From Owenia fusiformis (Eukaryota > Annelida > Polychaeta > Sabellida > Oweniidae), in contig CAIIXF020000001.1 in the NCBI GenBank assembly GCA_903813345.2, positions 38,409,366-38,473,365 of the forward strand: a stretch of DNA of 64,000 bases, read 5' to 3'. Made by a program: the position numbers and the translations under genes. Numbering within the stretch: the first letter of the stretch is position 1; each line of letters starts with the position of its first letter. Below, piece after piece: positions 35,493 through 50,400 of the stretch. The notes below the pieces were generated by a model. The model did not search any database. It was not told where the DNA came from and saw nothing but the letters and a program-made list of their open reading frames with translations.

Positions 35493-38400
35493 CTGGAATG
35501 ACATTTATAGTTTGTTTTCATACAAGGATAACAAAAATACCAATACGCAAAGTAAACTTGAAATAAAAAATAAAAATAAATTATTCATTATCCTCAACAA
35601 GGTAATTCAATACACGATATTTTGGACTACCAGTACTTGGTTTACTACGACCATACCTGCACTTCAATAAGAAAGTCGTAAGAAACTGATTTGTGAGGTG
35701 CGTAGATCCACGATAGAGGTCTATGATTAACAACAAAGCATATAGATAAATCAATTTGAAATAATATAATATGCATTCATTCAATTAAAATATATTGATT
35801 CTAACTAACTGCATCCATTTACTCAGATGCCTTATTTCATTTTTTCTTAAATCGTGCATGCCTTCTGATTAGCAAGGATGCTAATGTTTGTCCCCAAATA
35901 TCAATTTCCTTCTAAGTACATAGCAATCTCTAACTTGGCCATGACATATTAATACAATAGTATATAATTCTACAGCATTAAATCATTTTCAGATAATTCA
36001 GAGAAAAGGGTAGAGTTTAAACCACTTTGGCCATTGTTGTCTTACCCCATGGCATCAAAATGTAATTCACTGAGTCTTAAATTTTGTTCGAAAAAATGTG
36101 GATTTATCTAAGATAAAATTTAAGTTGTCAAGCGCATCTATTTATAAGCAATGCTACACCACTGCCTATTGTACATCTTCATTAATCTTGTGAAGGAGTT
36201 GCTCTCCAAAATGTTATAAGTTATAAGTGTAAGTACATGTATATTGAAATTTGGAGTTTCGCAAAAAAGATGTACTCATAGAAATGTGCGTATATAAATG
36301 TATATCTTATTGATCAATTCTTATGTTTCTTTCACCAAGAATGAATTATTTTTCTCCTCCAAAAGGTAGATTACACATGGAGGAAATCTGGTAATTAAGA
36401 TAGGGTGCTTTCATCCTTCAAATCACAACAAAATATTCGGCAAGTATGTAGTTCGTGAGTTTCGGTGTATTTCAAAATATAATTACAACTATGAAATTAA
36501 TTCTGCCATGGCTGTGATATTCACAAATCAATTCCCTCGATTAGGAAACGAGGAAAAAACTAATGGAATGTACTTTCCTGGTTTCTTTGAGAAACCTACC
36601 TCCCAGTGGTGTTTACGTCATTCAAAAGTTTAAGTTGCTAGTTTGGCTGATATAAGATTATTCCCCTCTTCTTGGGGTCTGTGGCCTACCTGTAAGTCAC
36701 TGGCCAACTTTTGGGGGTTGAGGAGCACTTCTATAGTACAATGTAAGTTCATTAGCTTATTTTGTGAGTTTATAGAAAATCAACCATCTTCAATATTTTA
36801 TATCAGACCTTGTGTCAACTTGGACAATTAGGGTTTAACGTTGAACATTCTTGATAGCTATACACATCTGTACCTCTAAATTCTTGCATCATTTGTCATC
36901 ATATTGGAATCCTTGATTAATATCCGACATAACATAAACTAGCACTGTCACGTTGATTAACATGTTTACCAAAAATCCGGTCCTATTATAATTAAAAGTT
37001 CTGCCTACATGTACGTGTAGTTCTGCATACCAGGTAGGTTGTCTTATTTGGAATTTTTGGACAGCAATTCCGAGCTTCTGGAACGTTGTTGAGTCAAATG
37101 TAAATGAAAAAAAAGAGTTACGTTGCATTGACGAAAAGTGTACTTATAAAATCCCCGGGAGAAAATCGGAAAAGCTTACTCCTTTAAAAATAAACCGAAT
37201 AATATGACATCGATCTTATGAAATGGTCCCTTATTTAAATTGTATTAATAGGACCGGCACGACAGCAAGTAATATCTATGGAATCAATTTCCAATTATTA
37301 ATTTACATCATTAGCAAGACGATGCGATTGTTTGATGAATGTAATTATGAACCACCACAGGCGTAGTCAGAACCTTGAAATAGCCGAGACAAAATGTAGA
37401 TCAGGGAGATTCTAAAATTGGAATTCATCTTTGCACTTTCATTTTCTGAAATGTGTTTTAGTGAATCGTTTTCTTGAATTTTTTGGTTGGGCCGTTGGCC
37501 CCTGGTCACGTTACCCAATTTCAAGTTTGTAAAATTTTGGACAGATCTGCGTTTGATTATTGAAAAAAAATGTAAATAAGACACAACATATTATAACATT
37601 AAATAATTAAATAACTACGTAGGAGGGAAATGTGGTTGATTATGAAAGTCGATTTTGACATAACAAGATATAATATGTATGCTATTACTCTCACATATTA
37701 TTGTCTTAATGAAAGGTTTAAGTATCAATTAAAAAGTCCAGGTATATGATACCTCTTCATAATGCCCAATTAAAATGTTTTAAATTATATCCAATACTCT
37801 ATCCTATTACAATACATACGACGTACACAATACACATTAACTGTACACAATACAAAGGGACATGTTATATCTCCGTTATTCCTTGGCTTCTTTTATCAAG
37901 AATAACCCATTTTAACTTAAAATTATGAAATTATTTATTCCCTTTTGTCTCTTGAATCGCGACAAAGCCTCTTTATCAACAAAATCAAAATGGCAATACT
38001 CACGTGGTTCCATTGCGAGAATTGATCCCAGATAGTTCTTCTCTGCATTTGTTTCGATTGTCACAAGATGGCTTCCTGGGAAGAGTGCCTCGCACGCATC
38101 TGCAGCGTCGGGTTGAGTCTTGACATCATTTGTGTCGGAGAAGACTTGATAACATGATTCCAGGCCCCTTGCTCGTTTAAAATCCCCTGGACATACAGCT
38201 GGAAGTCGGAAGACATATTTACAAACAACAGTAGTAAAATTACTACACTAAATGTTCTATGGAATGGTTCTTGTCAAATAATAAATAATAAAAAACGTTA
38301 GACAGACCAGACGTAATATTCTCACATTGCACTGTTCAATCAGCACTTCCCAATTTTAAATTTCGATTTTTCTCTTCTACCTTTTCAACAGCCCAATATG

Positions 38401-41400
38401 TGTAATAATCCCGTTTTCAATGAAAGAATTGCACACTTGAAGACACTGGTGATCCACTCGATTACGCTCGCCTGGTTACCGAAACAATTCGTTTCGGTAA
38501 CAAAATGTCGGAACATCGGAGGTACGATTTTCCTTTTTTCCTGATTTCAGACGTTGTAGGCAGAATTCCCACGACATTTTTATCACAAACGTATATCAGT
38601 ATCATATGTTTAAGAAAATCTACATATTTGTGAACACATAGTTCATAAGACAACAGAATCGTCGATTTGATTCCTCACATAATATAAGTTTCATATACGG
38701 TTTTTCAAAAACAGTTAAGATCTGCACTTTTAACCCATACCGTTTGTGTAACTTAAGTGAGGAATTAAATCGACGATTCTGTTATCTTCTGAGCTATTTT
38801 TCAGCACTTCTAAAACTAAAGATACTGATACACGTTTGTGAGAATAAATGTCGTTGGGATTCTACCCGTGAAATAAGGAAAAAAGAAAAATCGTACCTTC
38901 GACGTTCAAACATTTTGTTACCGAAACGAGCGTGATCGAGCGGATCACCAGTGTAAAGAGTAAATTCGTTTGGGCTGGTAACTTTAAATTGACTCGGAGT
39001 TGTCTACGGCGTATTCCTCACCTATACAATCTCGCCTGTTCCCATCGAGTACAAACAATTCATTTCTACACCCGCAGACAAACGAACCAGCCGTGTTGGA
39101 ACATGTCTGCGAACAACCACCATTATTGGAACGACATTCATCGATATCTGGCAGAAAAAGAATAAAATGTAGAAACTGCAATTCCTACTGGGGCAATGCT
39201 GCTAAATGGAATTCACAATATATATCAATCATGCAGTATATATAAACTGAAACTGATATTTTGAAAGCCCAAATAAAAAACAAGGTGGTTGGTATTCGGA
39301 AATCGAATATACCTTTTGTGTCGCATCACAAATTGCATTTGCACAAATTACAATTTTACATTTCTACTCATGTGGAATGCAAAATACGATTCGTGATTCA
39401 TTTGATTCATAAGTTTGTTACGACTTTGCCATTCATAACCATTGCAACATGTCTGGACACGGAATGGTTCTATTTGATCGAAATCATTGAAACGACAGTA
39501 AAACTTTGTTACTCACTAACACAAATCAAAGACACATATATACTCTTTTTCTAGATGTTAAATGGAGCTGGGCTTGTGAAAACACACATTGGTAAACAAT
39601 GGTATTGAAAATGGGGGGTTTTAAGGCTTAAGAACGTCTGTGAAGCTCCAAGTGATTTTGGCTGCCCAAGTATTCTGACTCTTGCCGAAGTATTCTTACT
39701 TGATCCAAATGTTCTGGGTTTACCCATTTTATCAAATACACTCGATACGTTGATTTTCAATTTTATTGTTTCTTCCAGAGATGACTTTTGGAATTAAGTT
39801 AATTAAACCACTTATGATGATACATTATGAGGCAGCCACATACGCTTAATTAATTAATTGTAGAGTATATCAACACATTTAAGTTAGCTCTCAATATTAG
39901 GAATATGCCACATTTTTGAGATACGGGCTTCAATTTTGAAAAATATGTCCATATTTTCAAAAATTGGATCCAAACTTTCAAAAATACTCAATATTTCTGG
40001 GGCCAACGTTTTTACCAGCAAAATTATTCTTCGCACCCTCTCTCTTGTGAATTTTCAGACCTGGTTTAAATAAGTGAACTCGGAATACTTGGGTTGTCAG
40101 AAGAGTTTGGGCAAGAATCAGAACACTTGGATAGCCCAGAACATTTGGGCGTCCACAAATGTCATTTTAAGCTGTCAGACTTACCATCGCATGAAGTGCC
40201 ATCGAAATTTAGATTGTATCCAGAGCGACAGTCACACATATAACCTCCTGCAGTATTAACACACGTCTGGCTGCATCCACCATTGATAACGTTACACTCG
40301 TTAACATCTGCATTTTAGATAAATTCGATTGGTAAGTGTAACTGTTGTAATTCAGTATCTAAATTGTCAGCGCATCATTGATTATCTTATCATCGGGAGA
40401 AGACGAACAAATCTTACTATTCATTCAATTTAATTGAATATTCCATGTGTAAATGGTCTTTCGGGAGAACAATAAACATGATAACTTTGAAATAAGCATT
40501 GACTTGCTTCCCTTATTAAGATACGTACATGTATGTCTCAGAATTATCTTGAAAAAATCTTTTGAATACGATTATTTAATTATCTCGATCATTTCAAAGT
40601 AAGCAAAAATGGCCAATGAGATGAAGAGGTCTCAATATGTCATCCTTGATCAAGTGTTGCATTGAGGATAATTTTTCAGGAAAAATTCCCATAAAATCAT
40701 AATTTTTGAGAGAACCCATACTTCCATAATGATGATGAAATCAAAGGAATGGTATCGATATGGTGAACTTTTTGAACACGCGTTTCTCTTAAACCAGTCA
40801 TCAATACATTCTGAAAATTTTACACATCGTCAATTTAATGGTCATCTATTGGATGGTAACATTATAATTTGAAATATATATATTCTTTTCTCTATACTGT
40901 TTTAGAAAACTCATCGGACACTTCTTTTGTTCTTGGTATCATATGTTCGGAATGAAATGAAACATCTATCCGAACCTCATTGGAACAAAACGACATAAAC
41001 AACGTGTAAGGATAGTTTGGTTGATTTAAAAAAAAAGTATCTTGTTAATGAAATATTAAAGGTTTATCTTAATTTTTATCTATTTCGGGGGGTTTTGTTT
41101 TAGGTTTTTGCATACTTTTTGTTAAATCAACCAAAATTTCCTTTGTATAACTATAATATTGAGAGGTCTAAGAAAATGTTGTATAAGCTATTTGTTCCAA
41201 CAAGGTTCGGAAAGACATTTTATTTCATTCTCAAGAATTGGTAGAAAGGAACGAAAAACAATTGCACTAAAAAACAAATGTTAACAAAAACAGTTATAAA
41301 AAAATATATAAAAATAATTTTTGCATTACAGTGTTTCCAATCAGTCGACATAACATAAAGGACCGTGTTTTTAACAAATGTTTTCAATAATTGGTTTAAA

Positions 41401-44400
41401 AGAAAAAAAATGTTTAATTCAGTTCACCATATCGATACCCATCCTTTGTATCATAAAATCAAGGCGCAAGCATAGTTTTGAGGTATTGCTTTAGATTGTA
41501 ATGTACAAATTATTAAAGTACAAAATAATTTATTTCTTGGAATATATACAGGAAGTATTTTTGAAATTCCAAGACATTGCTTTTGTACGAATAATGGGAA
41601 TATCTACTCCCTTCTATTGAATCTCATGATGTGTATGAAAAAGCAGAAATATTTAAAGTAAATTACCATCGCAAGATTTCCCATCCACATTTAGTTGGTA
41701 TCCAGTATTACAAGCGCATGAGTATGAACCAAGTGTGTTGATGCACGTAACACGACATCCACCGTTGTTTCTGTCACATTCGTTCACATCTAAAAATGCA
41801 GAAAAAACATAAAACTTAACGTGTTATATCGGTCCGAAAGTTCATCAGAGCTTATACAGATATTAAAAATTAATAAAAGAAATAGATTGAAAAATATTTC
41901 AAAAATGCCTAGTTTAATTAACCCTGACTTTATGGATGTGCTTTTCTTATAGCAACAAGTTATTTATACACCATTTCAATGGCAAATCGACACTCTCTAA
42001 AGCATAATAATTAATCCTTTATCATGTTTAATAATTGGAAAAATATTCAACTTGTAAGTGTATTTATTTTACTAAAAGCTAAAGTTCCTGAGGGTGTTGA
42101 GACCATAAAGACAATAATACTAAATAAGACTTTCCATTAATGCGTCCACCATTCAAATCATTTGCAAAGGAATGGGTCATTTCACTTTGTTATTAATTTT
42201 CTATTATTAGGCTTATCACTGATATATTTCTGGATGAATTTCATAACAATAAACATCATTTCTTTAAGAAGCTATGATTTAAGTTATTCACAGTTAGGCC
42301 TATCGGACTTAACCTTTTGGTTACAGACCCATCCTTATGTTTAGTATAGAAGACTCAGGCCCGTAGCCAGAGGGGGAGCTGGGGGAGCGGAAGCTAATCC
42401 CCCCTGGCCAGAAATTCTTTCAAAATCATGCAGTTTTGTGAAAAAATTGTGAAAAAGCTCCCCCCCCCCTGGAAAAAAGCTCACCCTCCTGGTAAAAGTT
42501 GGCTACGGGCAAAAGACTATCTTAGACTGAGTGTATAAACTGACTTCATTTTCAGCTTTTCAAATTCTATGTTTTGCAAAGAAATTGTTCGGAAATAACT
42601 GAAGATTGGTTAACTTTGTCATTCCCAATGTCATGTAAATCTGAAATGATCAGTTCACTGCAGATTTAGGTACAAGAGATGTATTCAAGTTAAAAAATGT
42701 TTTCACTCTTAGAATACATCACCAATAGAAAATCTGATGATATGCAGCAGTAGCGTCGTAAGAAAAATATAAGGCGTTTGATTGCATGTATTTCTGTTAG
42801 ACATACCATCTGAATATATAAGATACGACGTCAGATACTGTACATCACGGCGTAACATTGTAATTGTTCATTTTACCGACAAAATGCAAAGATTTACGCG
42901 ATAAATATGCGCAATGCTCCTCCAAGTAATTGCAAACGTTTTAATATTCGTGGAATCTTCTTAAAAACTTCAAGTTTTGTTCAGATTAATGTGCGCTTCA
43001 ATACAATTCTATATTCAAAAAGGTTGTGTCACGATATACAGAATTAGAATCACCAGAAAGTAGACATTACCCGTTTTCTTCTTTGTCGCGCTTTTCGGCC
43101 CTGCGCTCTCGTTGTCGCACCGTCTTTCTAGACTCTTTCACAATGCCCCTTGTCATATTCAACTGATAAACACAGACGGGAAGATATTAAGGATTGTTAA
43201 ATGCATTATTTGTAATTTATTTTGACTCGAATATTTAGTTTTATTTATTTAAAGCAATGAATAATAAAGGAGAACATATAATACGCTAACGGCGTAACGT
43301 CTTATTTTGTAAAGGCTTCACTTGGGGTTGCGGTGATAAAACGATGTCTATCTCAATATATACTGGTTCAAATTAAATGAAATTAATTGTATGTAGTAAG
43401 GGGTATACTTAAAAGAACATGCTGAAACATTGGAAAGTTTTGAATGTTTATCCCTTAATTAGAAATATTTGAACTCAAAAAATGAAACGTAATTTTGTGT
43501 ATTTTTCACATGGCTTCACTTCATATTTCTTTCAATTTATACTTCCTACAGACTGAATTTTAATCGAAATGATATAGTTTTTTGATAAAAATATAGAATA
43601 TGATATGCCTTTTAGGAATCAAAAAAGAATAATTCACCTTTCAAACGATTTATTGTTTAATTGATCAAAATAAATATCTTGTTGGTACGAAATTCTGCCT
43701 GTCGACACTTTTTTGCATAAATATAAGCGTTAAGTTAGCATTGTTATATTATGACGTCATCACACAGAATCTGTTTGTCTTTTTCAAAATGGTGAATTTA
43801 AATATTGTGAAAATTTGAGAAAGATCCGTTGGGAAATGAAAAAGTTATCTTCATTTTTCGTTTAAAATTAAAATCACTTTTCTTCAAAATGTTACAGTCG
43901 ACACCCGGTTTTAGCATAGAAAGTCGCATAATACGGCTTGCGTGATTCTCATTTAAAAAGTCCCAAATCAGTTATTTGGAATTCTGATAGGCAAAATATT
44001 TCATGGACATACTTGTTCAACTGATGACGAAAAATTGTAGAAAAATATGATTTTGCTGTCGAGATATTGCGGTTTTAAAAGTAAGTACGCATTAAAAATG
44101 CAGTAAAATGCCGCGATGTACAGTATCTGACGTCGTATCATAAACGTTCTCATACTTGTACCTCTATAACTTCCAAATAGCTATATATTTTACGTATTTG
44201 TCATTGTTTTATGTTTTATAAAACAAAGCAATTATTTCTTGTTCGACTCCTGGCGATGATAGGTATAAATTCTTTAAATAAAATGTTGGAAAAATCGTTT
44301 AAATAATTCACACAATCTGCTTGACCAATATTTGAAAAAATAAACAAAATAAAATAAGCACATTTATATAATTACACTAATTAACTACTATGAATTACAT

Positions 44401-47400
44401 TGGAATTATGATTAGGTTTGACACAATGTAAATCCAATTAATTGTAAATATGCTTACATTGACGTTTTGAAAAAAAAATCGAATGAAAATATTTACGTTT
44501 TTTGGCCCCTTGTAATGAGAGGCATATAACCCAAAGGACCGACGTTTTTTCAGCAAACGGTATCTTTAAAGAATAAAGACATATGGACCTCCTTAGATAT
44601 TGGTTCAAATGTTGCTGCACTATATTGTCTTACGGATTCTTCATATTCCGGAGTCATACCATGGACTATGACAGATGTTTATCCTCACTGACCTTCCTTG
44701 ACCACATATCCTTGAACAACTCTTTGTAGACGAGCGTTCTTTTTCGTATTAGTTACACGTAACACATCAACACAAAGCACGTAACTTTATTGAAGAACAT
44801 TGTACTATATATTGCAGATTGGTTTAGTTTTAACCCTGTTTAATTTTCCGTTGATACATTCTGATTTAGGGAGCAATTACCACGCGTGGGTCTCATATTT
44901 GTGCAAACATAAAAAAAGGTATTTTAAAAATGATGCATTTCTAAATGGAGTTGTATTCATAAAAAACAAGGTTGTTTTTATTGTTTCATTCTGACACATG
45001 TAGGGCTCCTTTAAATCATAAAAACCGTCATTCTTTTTCTGAAATATTTTCTGAACGGGACGACATCACAATTTACATGACAATGAATTAGGTTACTTGT
45101 TGAGATATTGCCTGATAAATCACATTAAACGATAGAAAGGTCATCCAAAGCCAAATGATCTTGTTTAAGCTGAATAATCTGAACAACTTACCACTACAGG
45201 TTCTTTCATCACTATTTAAAAGATAGCCAGGCTTACATCTGCACCTACCCCTCCCGGCGATATTGTCACAGATCTGTTCACACCCGCCATTGTTCAATGA
45301 ACAGTCGTCAACATCTTCAACACAACAATGTTGATGAATATCATTGTTATACTGATAAACATGTGACATATGTATAGTGATATAGGATAGTTTCTCATAA
45401 AGGACAATATACTATTGTCTCATAATCGAAAATGTCATTGTTGCTTACCATCACAACTCTTTCCGTCGACGTTTAAAGAGAATCCATTAGGGCATTTACA
45501 ACTATACGAAGAAAGGCTATTTACGCACTTGTGTTCACATCCCCCATTGCGATCCAAGCATTCATTGATATCTGTAATTCAATTGTACTCGTCTGTCAAA
45601 ACATCAAAACCAGTACCCTCGAGCTGATTAAAAGCTTAACCTCATATGATGCTGAACTGATGTATTACATTAAACATAACAATAAAAGAGAGATTTAACT
45701 TATAAGTGAAAGCACAACATACGCATTATACTATTCTTATACTAATAGCCATATTCTATAACCCTACTATCACACCAAACTAGTTCTCACTACGTTCTCC
45801 AAAACGGGCTTCAACTGTGTACGAACGGGCTGGACGTACTAAGAACCGTTTGGGATCTATTTACAAACTTCATCGAACGTACTCGAACGGGTAGGTCCTC
45901 TAGAACTTAGACAATGTTCTCGTGGTCGTCACGTTCTACAATTAGAACGAGTGACAACGTACTAACGACGAGCTGGACGTACTACGAACGGAACCGTCGT
46001 ACTTCAATCCTACTAGGGACGTTTTAACAACGAGTTGAACTGTCTGAGGACGTGTTGAGAACGAGGTAGAACTCATTGCAAACGGGTTTAAACTGATTAA
46101 GAACGTATTTAACACTGCTTATGAACGAGTTAGCAAAAATATAGCTATCACACCAAACAAGTTGCCACTGCGTTCTGCAAAACTGGTTCTAAACTATGTG
46201 CGAACGGAATGAACGTAGCTGCAACTTTCTAAGGTCTATTTACGAACTTTATGAACGTTCTCAGACGGGAATGTGATTTTAGAATTTTGAATCGATTCAA
46301 AATTCGATTGCGACCATACCGTTCTGTTATCAGGTCATGATGACCTTCTAGACTAAGGGACGCGTTCTACGGCGTTGCACACCGACGTGGTGCGACCTGA
46401 ACGAACTGCGAACGAGATGGACGTATTGAAGACTGTTTAAGAACGAAGAAGCTAATTATTTCAGACATATTTCCCGACCACAGCCAGATTGAGCCCGTTT
46501 TACGACGTTTTCGTAGGACTGGCAAGAACGGGTAAGAACGAGTTTGGTGTGATAGGGGGGTTAGTAAATTGAAAATTTGCGTCTCGCAAAAATGTGTACT
46601 TATAAGTACAGAAATATATATTATTTCATCGATCAATTCTAATGTGTGTTTTTTCACCTAGAATGAATTATATTTTCCTCCAATTTTCGTGTTGTGATAT
46701 GGTGGATCAGTAATAGTAATGGTGATAGTAATATGACTTCATGTCAAGTATCACCACGATTTGCAACAAATGGGTATGCCTAAACGTAAGTTGTTGCAAA
46801 CCTATGGACGCAGTGTATTTCATCATGGGCGTTTAATTATCTTGTTGAAAGCCCATGATTTCATTTATTATTGTTAGTTTTTGAGATGTTGAATGAATTA
46901 CCGATGCATTGTTTGTTGTTTCTAGCGATCATCAGCCCAGGAGGGCATTCACAAGAAAATGAGCCTCGCCTGTTGACGCACATATTGGAGCAGCCACCAT
47001 TTGCAAATAAGCACTCATCCACATCTGTAAAAGAACAAGCGCTAACAGTCTAACGATGAGGACAGGGAGATTTGTTTTTAGTCTACATGTAATATCAATA
47101 TAAAAGCACGTATATTTTCTTCATATAGAACAAACAATATAATTTTGTAACGAATTATATTTAAAGCTAACCCCCCCCCTATCACACCAAACTAGTTCTT
47201 ACCCGTTCTTGCCAGTCCTACGAAAACGTCGTAAAACGGGCTCAATCTGGCTGTGGTCGGGAAATATGTTTAAAATAATTAGCTACTTCGTTCATAAACA
47301 GTCTCCGATACGTCCATCTCATTCGCAGTTCGTTCAGGTCGCACCACGTCGGTGTGCAACGTCGTATAACTCCCTTAGTCTAGAAGGTCATCATGACCTG

Positions 47401-50400
47401 ATTACAGAACGGTATGGTCGCCATCGAATGTTGAATCGATTCAAAATTCTAAATCACATTCCCCGTCCGGGAAAGTCCATGAAGTTCGTAAACAGACCGT
47501 AGAACGTTGTAGCTCCGTTCATTCCGTTCGCACACAGTTTAAAACCAGTTTTGAAGAACGCAGTGGCAACTTGTTTGGTGTGATAGCTATATTTTTGCTA
47601 ACTCGTTCATAAGCAGTCTTAAATACGTTCTTAATCAGTTTAAATCCGTTTGCAATTAGTTCTACCTCGTTCTCAATACGTCCTAAAACAGTGCAACTCG
47701 TTGTTAAAACGTCCCTAGTAGGATTGAAGTACGACGATTCCGTTCGTTATACGTCCAGCTCGTCGTTAGTACGTTGTCACTCGTTCTTATTGTAGAACGT
47801 ATCGACCACGAGGACATTTTGAGCATGTTCTAAGTTCTAGAGGACCTACCCGTTCGAGTACGTTCGATGAAGTTTGTAAAAAGACCCAAAACGGTTTTAA
47901 GTACGTCCTGTCCGTTCGTTCACAGTTGAAGCCCGTTTTCGAGAACGTAGTGAAAACTAGTTAGGTGTGATAGTAGGGTAAGTTTACACCAACGGCGCTT
48001 TGATGGCGCTTTAAAGCGCCATTAAAGCGTCGTTGGTGTGAACTTAGCTTAGTAAAAACATATCCTTTTACCATCACAATGCTTTGCGTCAGCGTTGATA
48101 TGATAACCTGGTTTGCAAACACAATAGTAACTTCCTGCAGTGTTCACACACGATTGCTCACATTCTCCATTGTGGTAGAGACACTCGTTTATATCTGAAA
48201 ATAGTCTGTTTTTATGTAAAAGATACCTATCTTGGTATGTCCGCAAAACAATTTATCCATATCTAGTCTCCCCTCCCCCATTTTTGATATTTCCTTTCTC
48301 CAATTTAAATCTAGGAAAGGTATTTACACACGGTTTTTTGTTCTAAAAAGGTAAATCCTACATACTTCTATCACATTTATTACCCCTTCCTGTCCATCAT
48401 TAAGTAAAAATACACCAAAAACACCAAAAACCTTACCATCACAAGTGGCACTGTTTTTTCCAAGAGAATAGCCACTCTCGCAACCACATTCAAACGATCC
48501 GGGGAGGTTTGTACAGGCATGAGCACATCCTCCATTGTTCACAGAGCACTCGTTGACATCTTTTATCAGAATAAATTCTTCATTAGCACACGTGAAATCT
48601 TCTCCCAAAATGTATCATTTTAAGTGACCCAAAAACAGAAGTTATCCAGGATCATAATTGTTTACATAAAGATACATTTGCAATTTTAGCTTCAAATAAA
48701 CTTTAATTGATTACCATCACATGTTCTCGAGTCTGGGTTGAGTTGAAAACCACCTTCACACTCACAATGGTAAGAACCAGCCGTGTTGATACACCTATTA
48801 TCACAAGGTATTGTGTTACATATGGTAGTTAAGTCATATTGCGTATGGTCAATACAAAAGTGTACCACATACATCATAGACGCCTAACAACAACGACCTG
48901 CAACCGCCGACGATGAACGTCGGTTTTAAAAATGGTGTTTTTAACAAAACTCCATATTTTGGCAGTGACATAAAATATGAAAGTGAAAAAATAATTCCAA
49001 CAAAGCTATAGTTTGGATTATTAAGCAATTAATAAATGATATACAGTACATGCAATCATTTGATATCATGAAATATGGAAGTTAAGATCATATAGCTGGT
49101 GAGCTCTGGTGTAATTGCAACACAATCATTCCTGAGTAAAGACAATTAATGATACTATACCTAATACCCACTTAACGACACTGGACAAACCCCTGTAATA
49201 TAACTTGCCTGCCAGCGCATTCTGTTTTTTCATTCTGGCACTCGTTATAGTCGATGCAGTTACGTCGCCCAACGTCCAACTCAAAGCCTTTGGGACACTC
49301 GCAATAGAACGATCCAGGAGCGTTGACGCACCTAAAGCTACACCCTCCATTATATTCGCTACACTCATTCTTGTCTGAAATACATGTATGTCAACGTAAT
49401 AAAAGATGGCAAAGGTAATACTGCAGATAGATTCCTTAAAATGGTCATATATTGCGAGACTGAAGTTGTTGAACAATGTTAATTTTATTAAATTTAGTGT
49501 TGAACATAAGACCTCGGTTGCTCACCATACTATATTTGCGTGAACCTACCTACACACGACCTGCCATCAAATGACAGCTGGTAACCTGGCAAACATCCAC
49601 AGAAAAAAGACCCAGGGACATTTATGCATTGTAAAGCACATCCTCCATTATAGATTAGACACTCGTCGACATCTAGGTAAAACATATGTTAAGGGATTTA
49701 AGCCCATGGCTCAATGAATTGTGGATGGTTTAAATTACCAATGTCTTGTTTCAATATTTTGAATGAGAGCGGTAGCCCGAATCCGAGGGCTATAGTATAC
49801 AAATAGTGACTGCCATTGAGGGCAGTAGTGTAAATTATTTCCCCGAGGGAATATCCTCTACAATGTACTATTCCCGAAGCCGCAGGCTGAGGGAATATCC
49901 TCTACAATGTACTATTCCCGAAGCCGCAGGCTGAGGGAATAGTACATTGTAGAGGATATTCCCAAGGGAAAATCATTTACACTATTGCTCGAAATTAGGC
50001 AGTCACTATTTGTTTTATTATATACCCTATACTGACTCTTGTCCCGTTTCCTCTGCGAAGGCCAAAAAGGCTTAGAAAGCCCCCGTCCCCGGGTCCATTG
50101 TTAGCATTATAAGCTGTGACGTCATCAGATGCTCAACAGAAATTTTTGCCTCTGAGACTCTCACTTGACAAATTCAATCGCGTTTAACACGCGGAATAGA
50201 TCATCATAACACTTGAAATTACACAGACGTATTGAGCTTAGGGAACTTTATACACGTTGCTTATATTGTATCGTTCACGCACGTCTGTCATGGTGAACGG
50301 AGTTGATTTGTGTTTGTGCTCATCCTCCTTCTGTTTTTCGTCTGCGCAGTGATGATGCGCAGACGTTTCCAAGGGTAATAGAACTTGCAATTGTGACGTC

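Noticed and set aside
35262-35504. 80-codon minus frame over the last lectin exon
   Set aside because: Wrong frame; the frame that continues from exon 16 carries the lectin motifs.
47209-47502. A 97-codon plus frame, with matching frames at 46367-46657 and around 18900-19190
   Set aside because: They lie inside the CTATCACACCAAACTAG element, differ between copies by indels and have no recognisable domain; by-products of the repeat.
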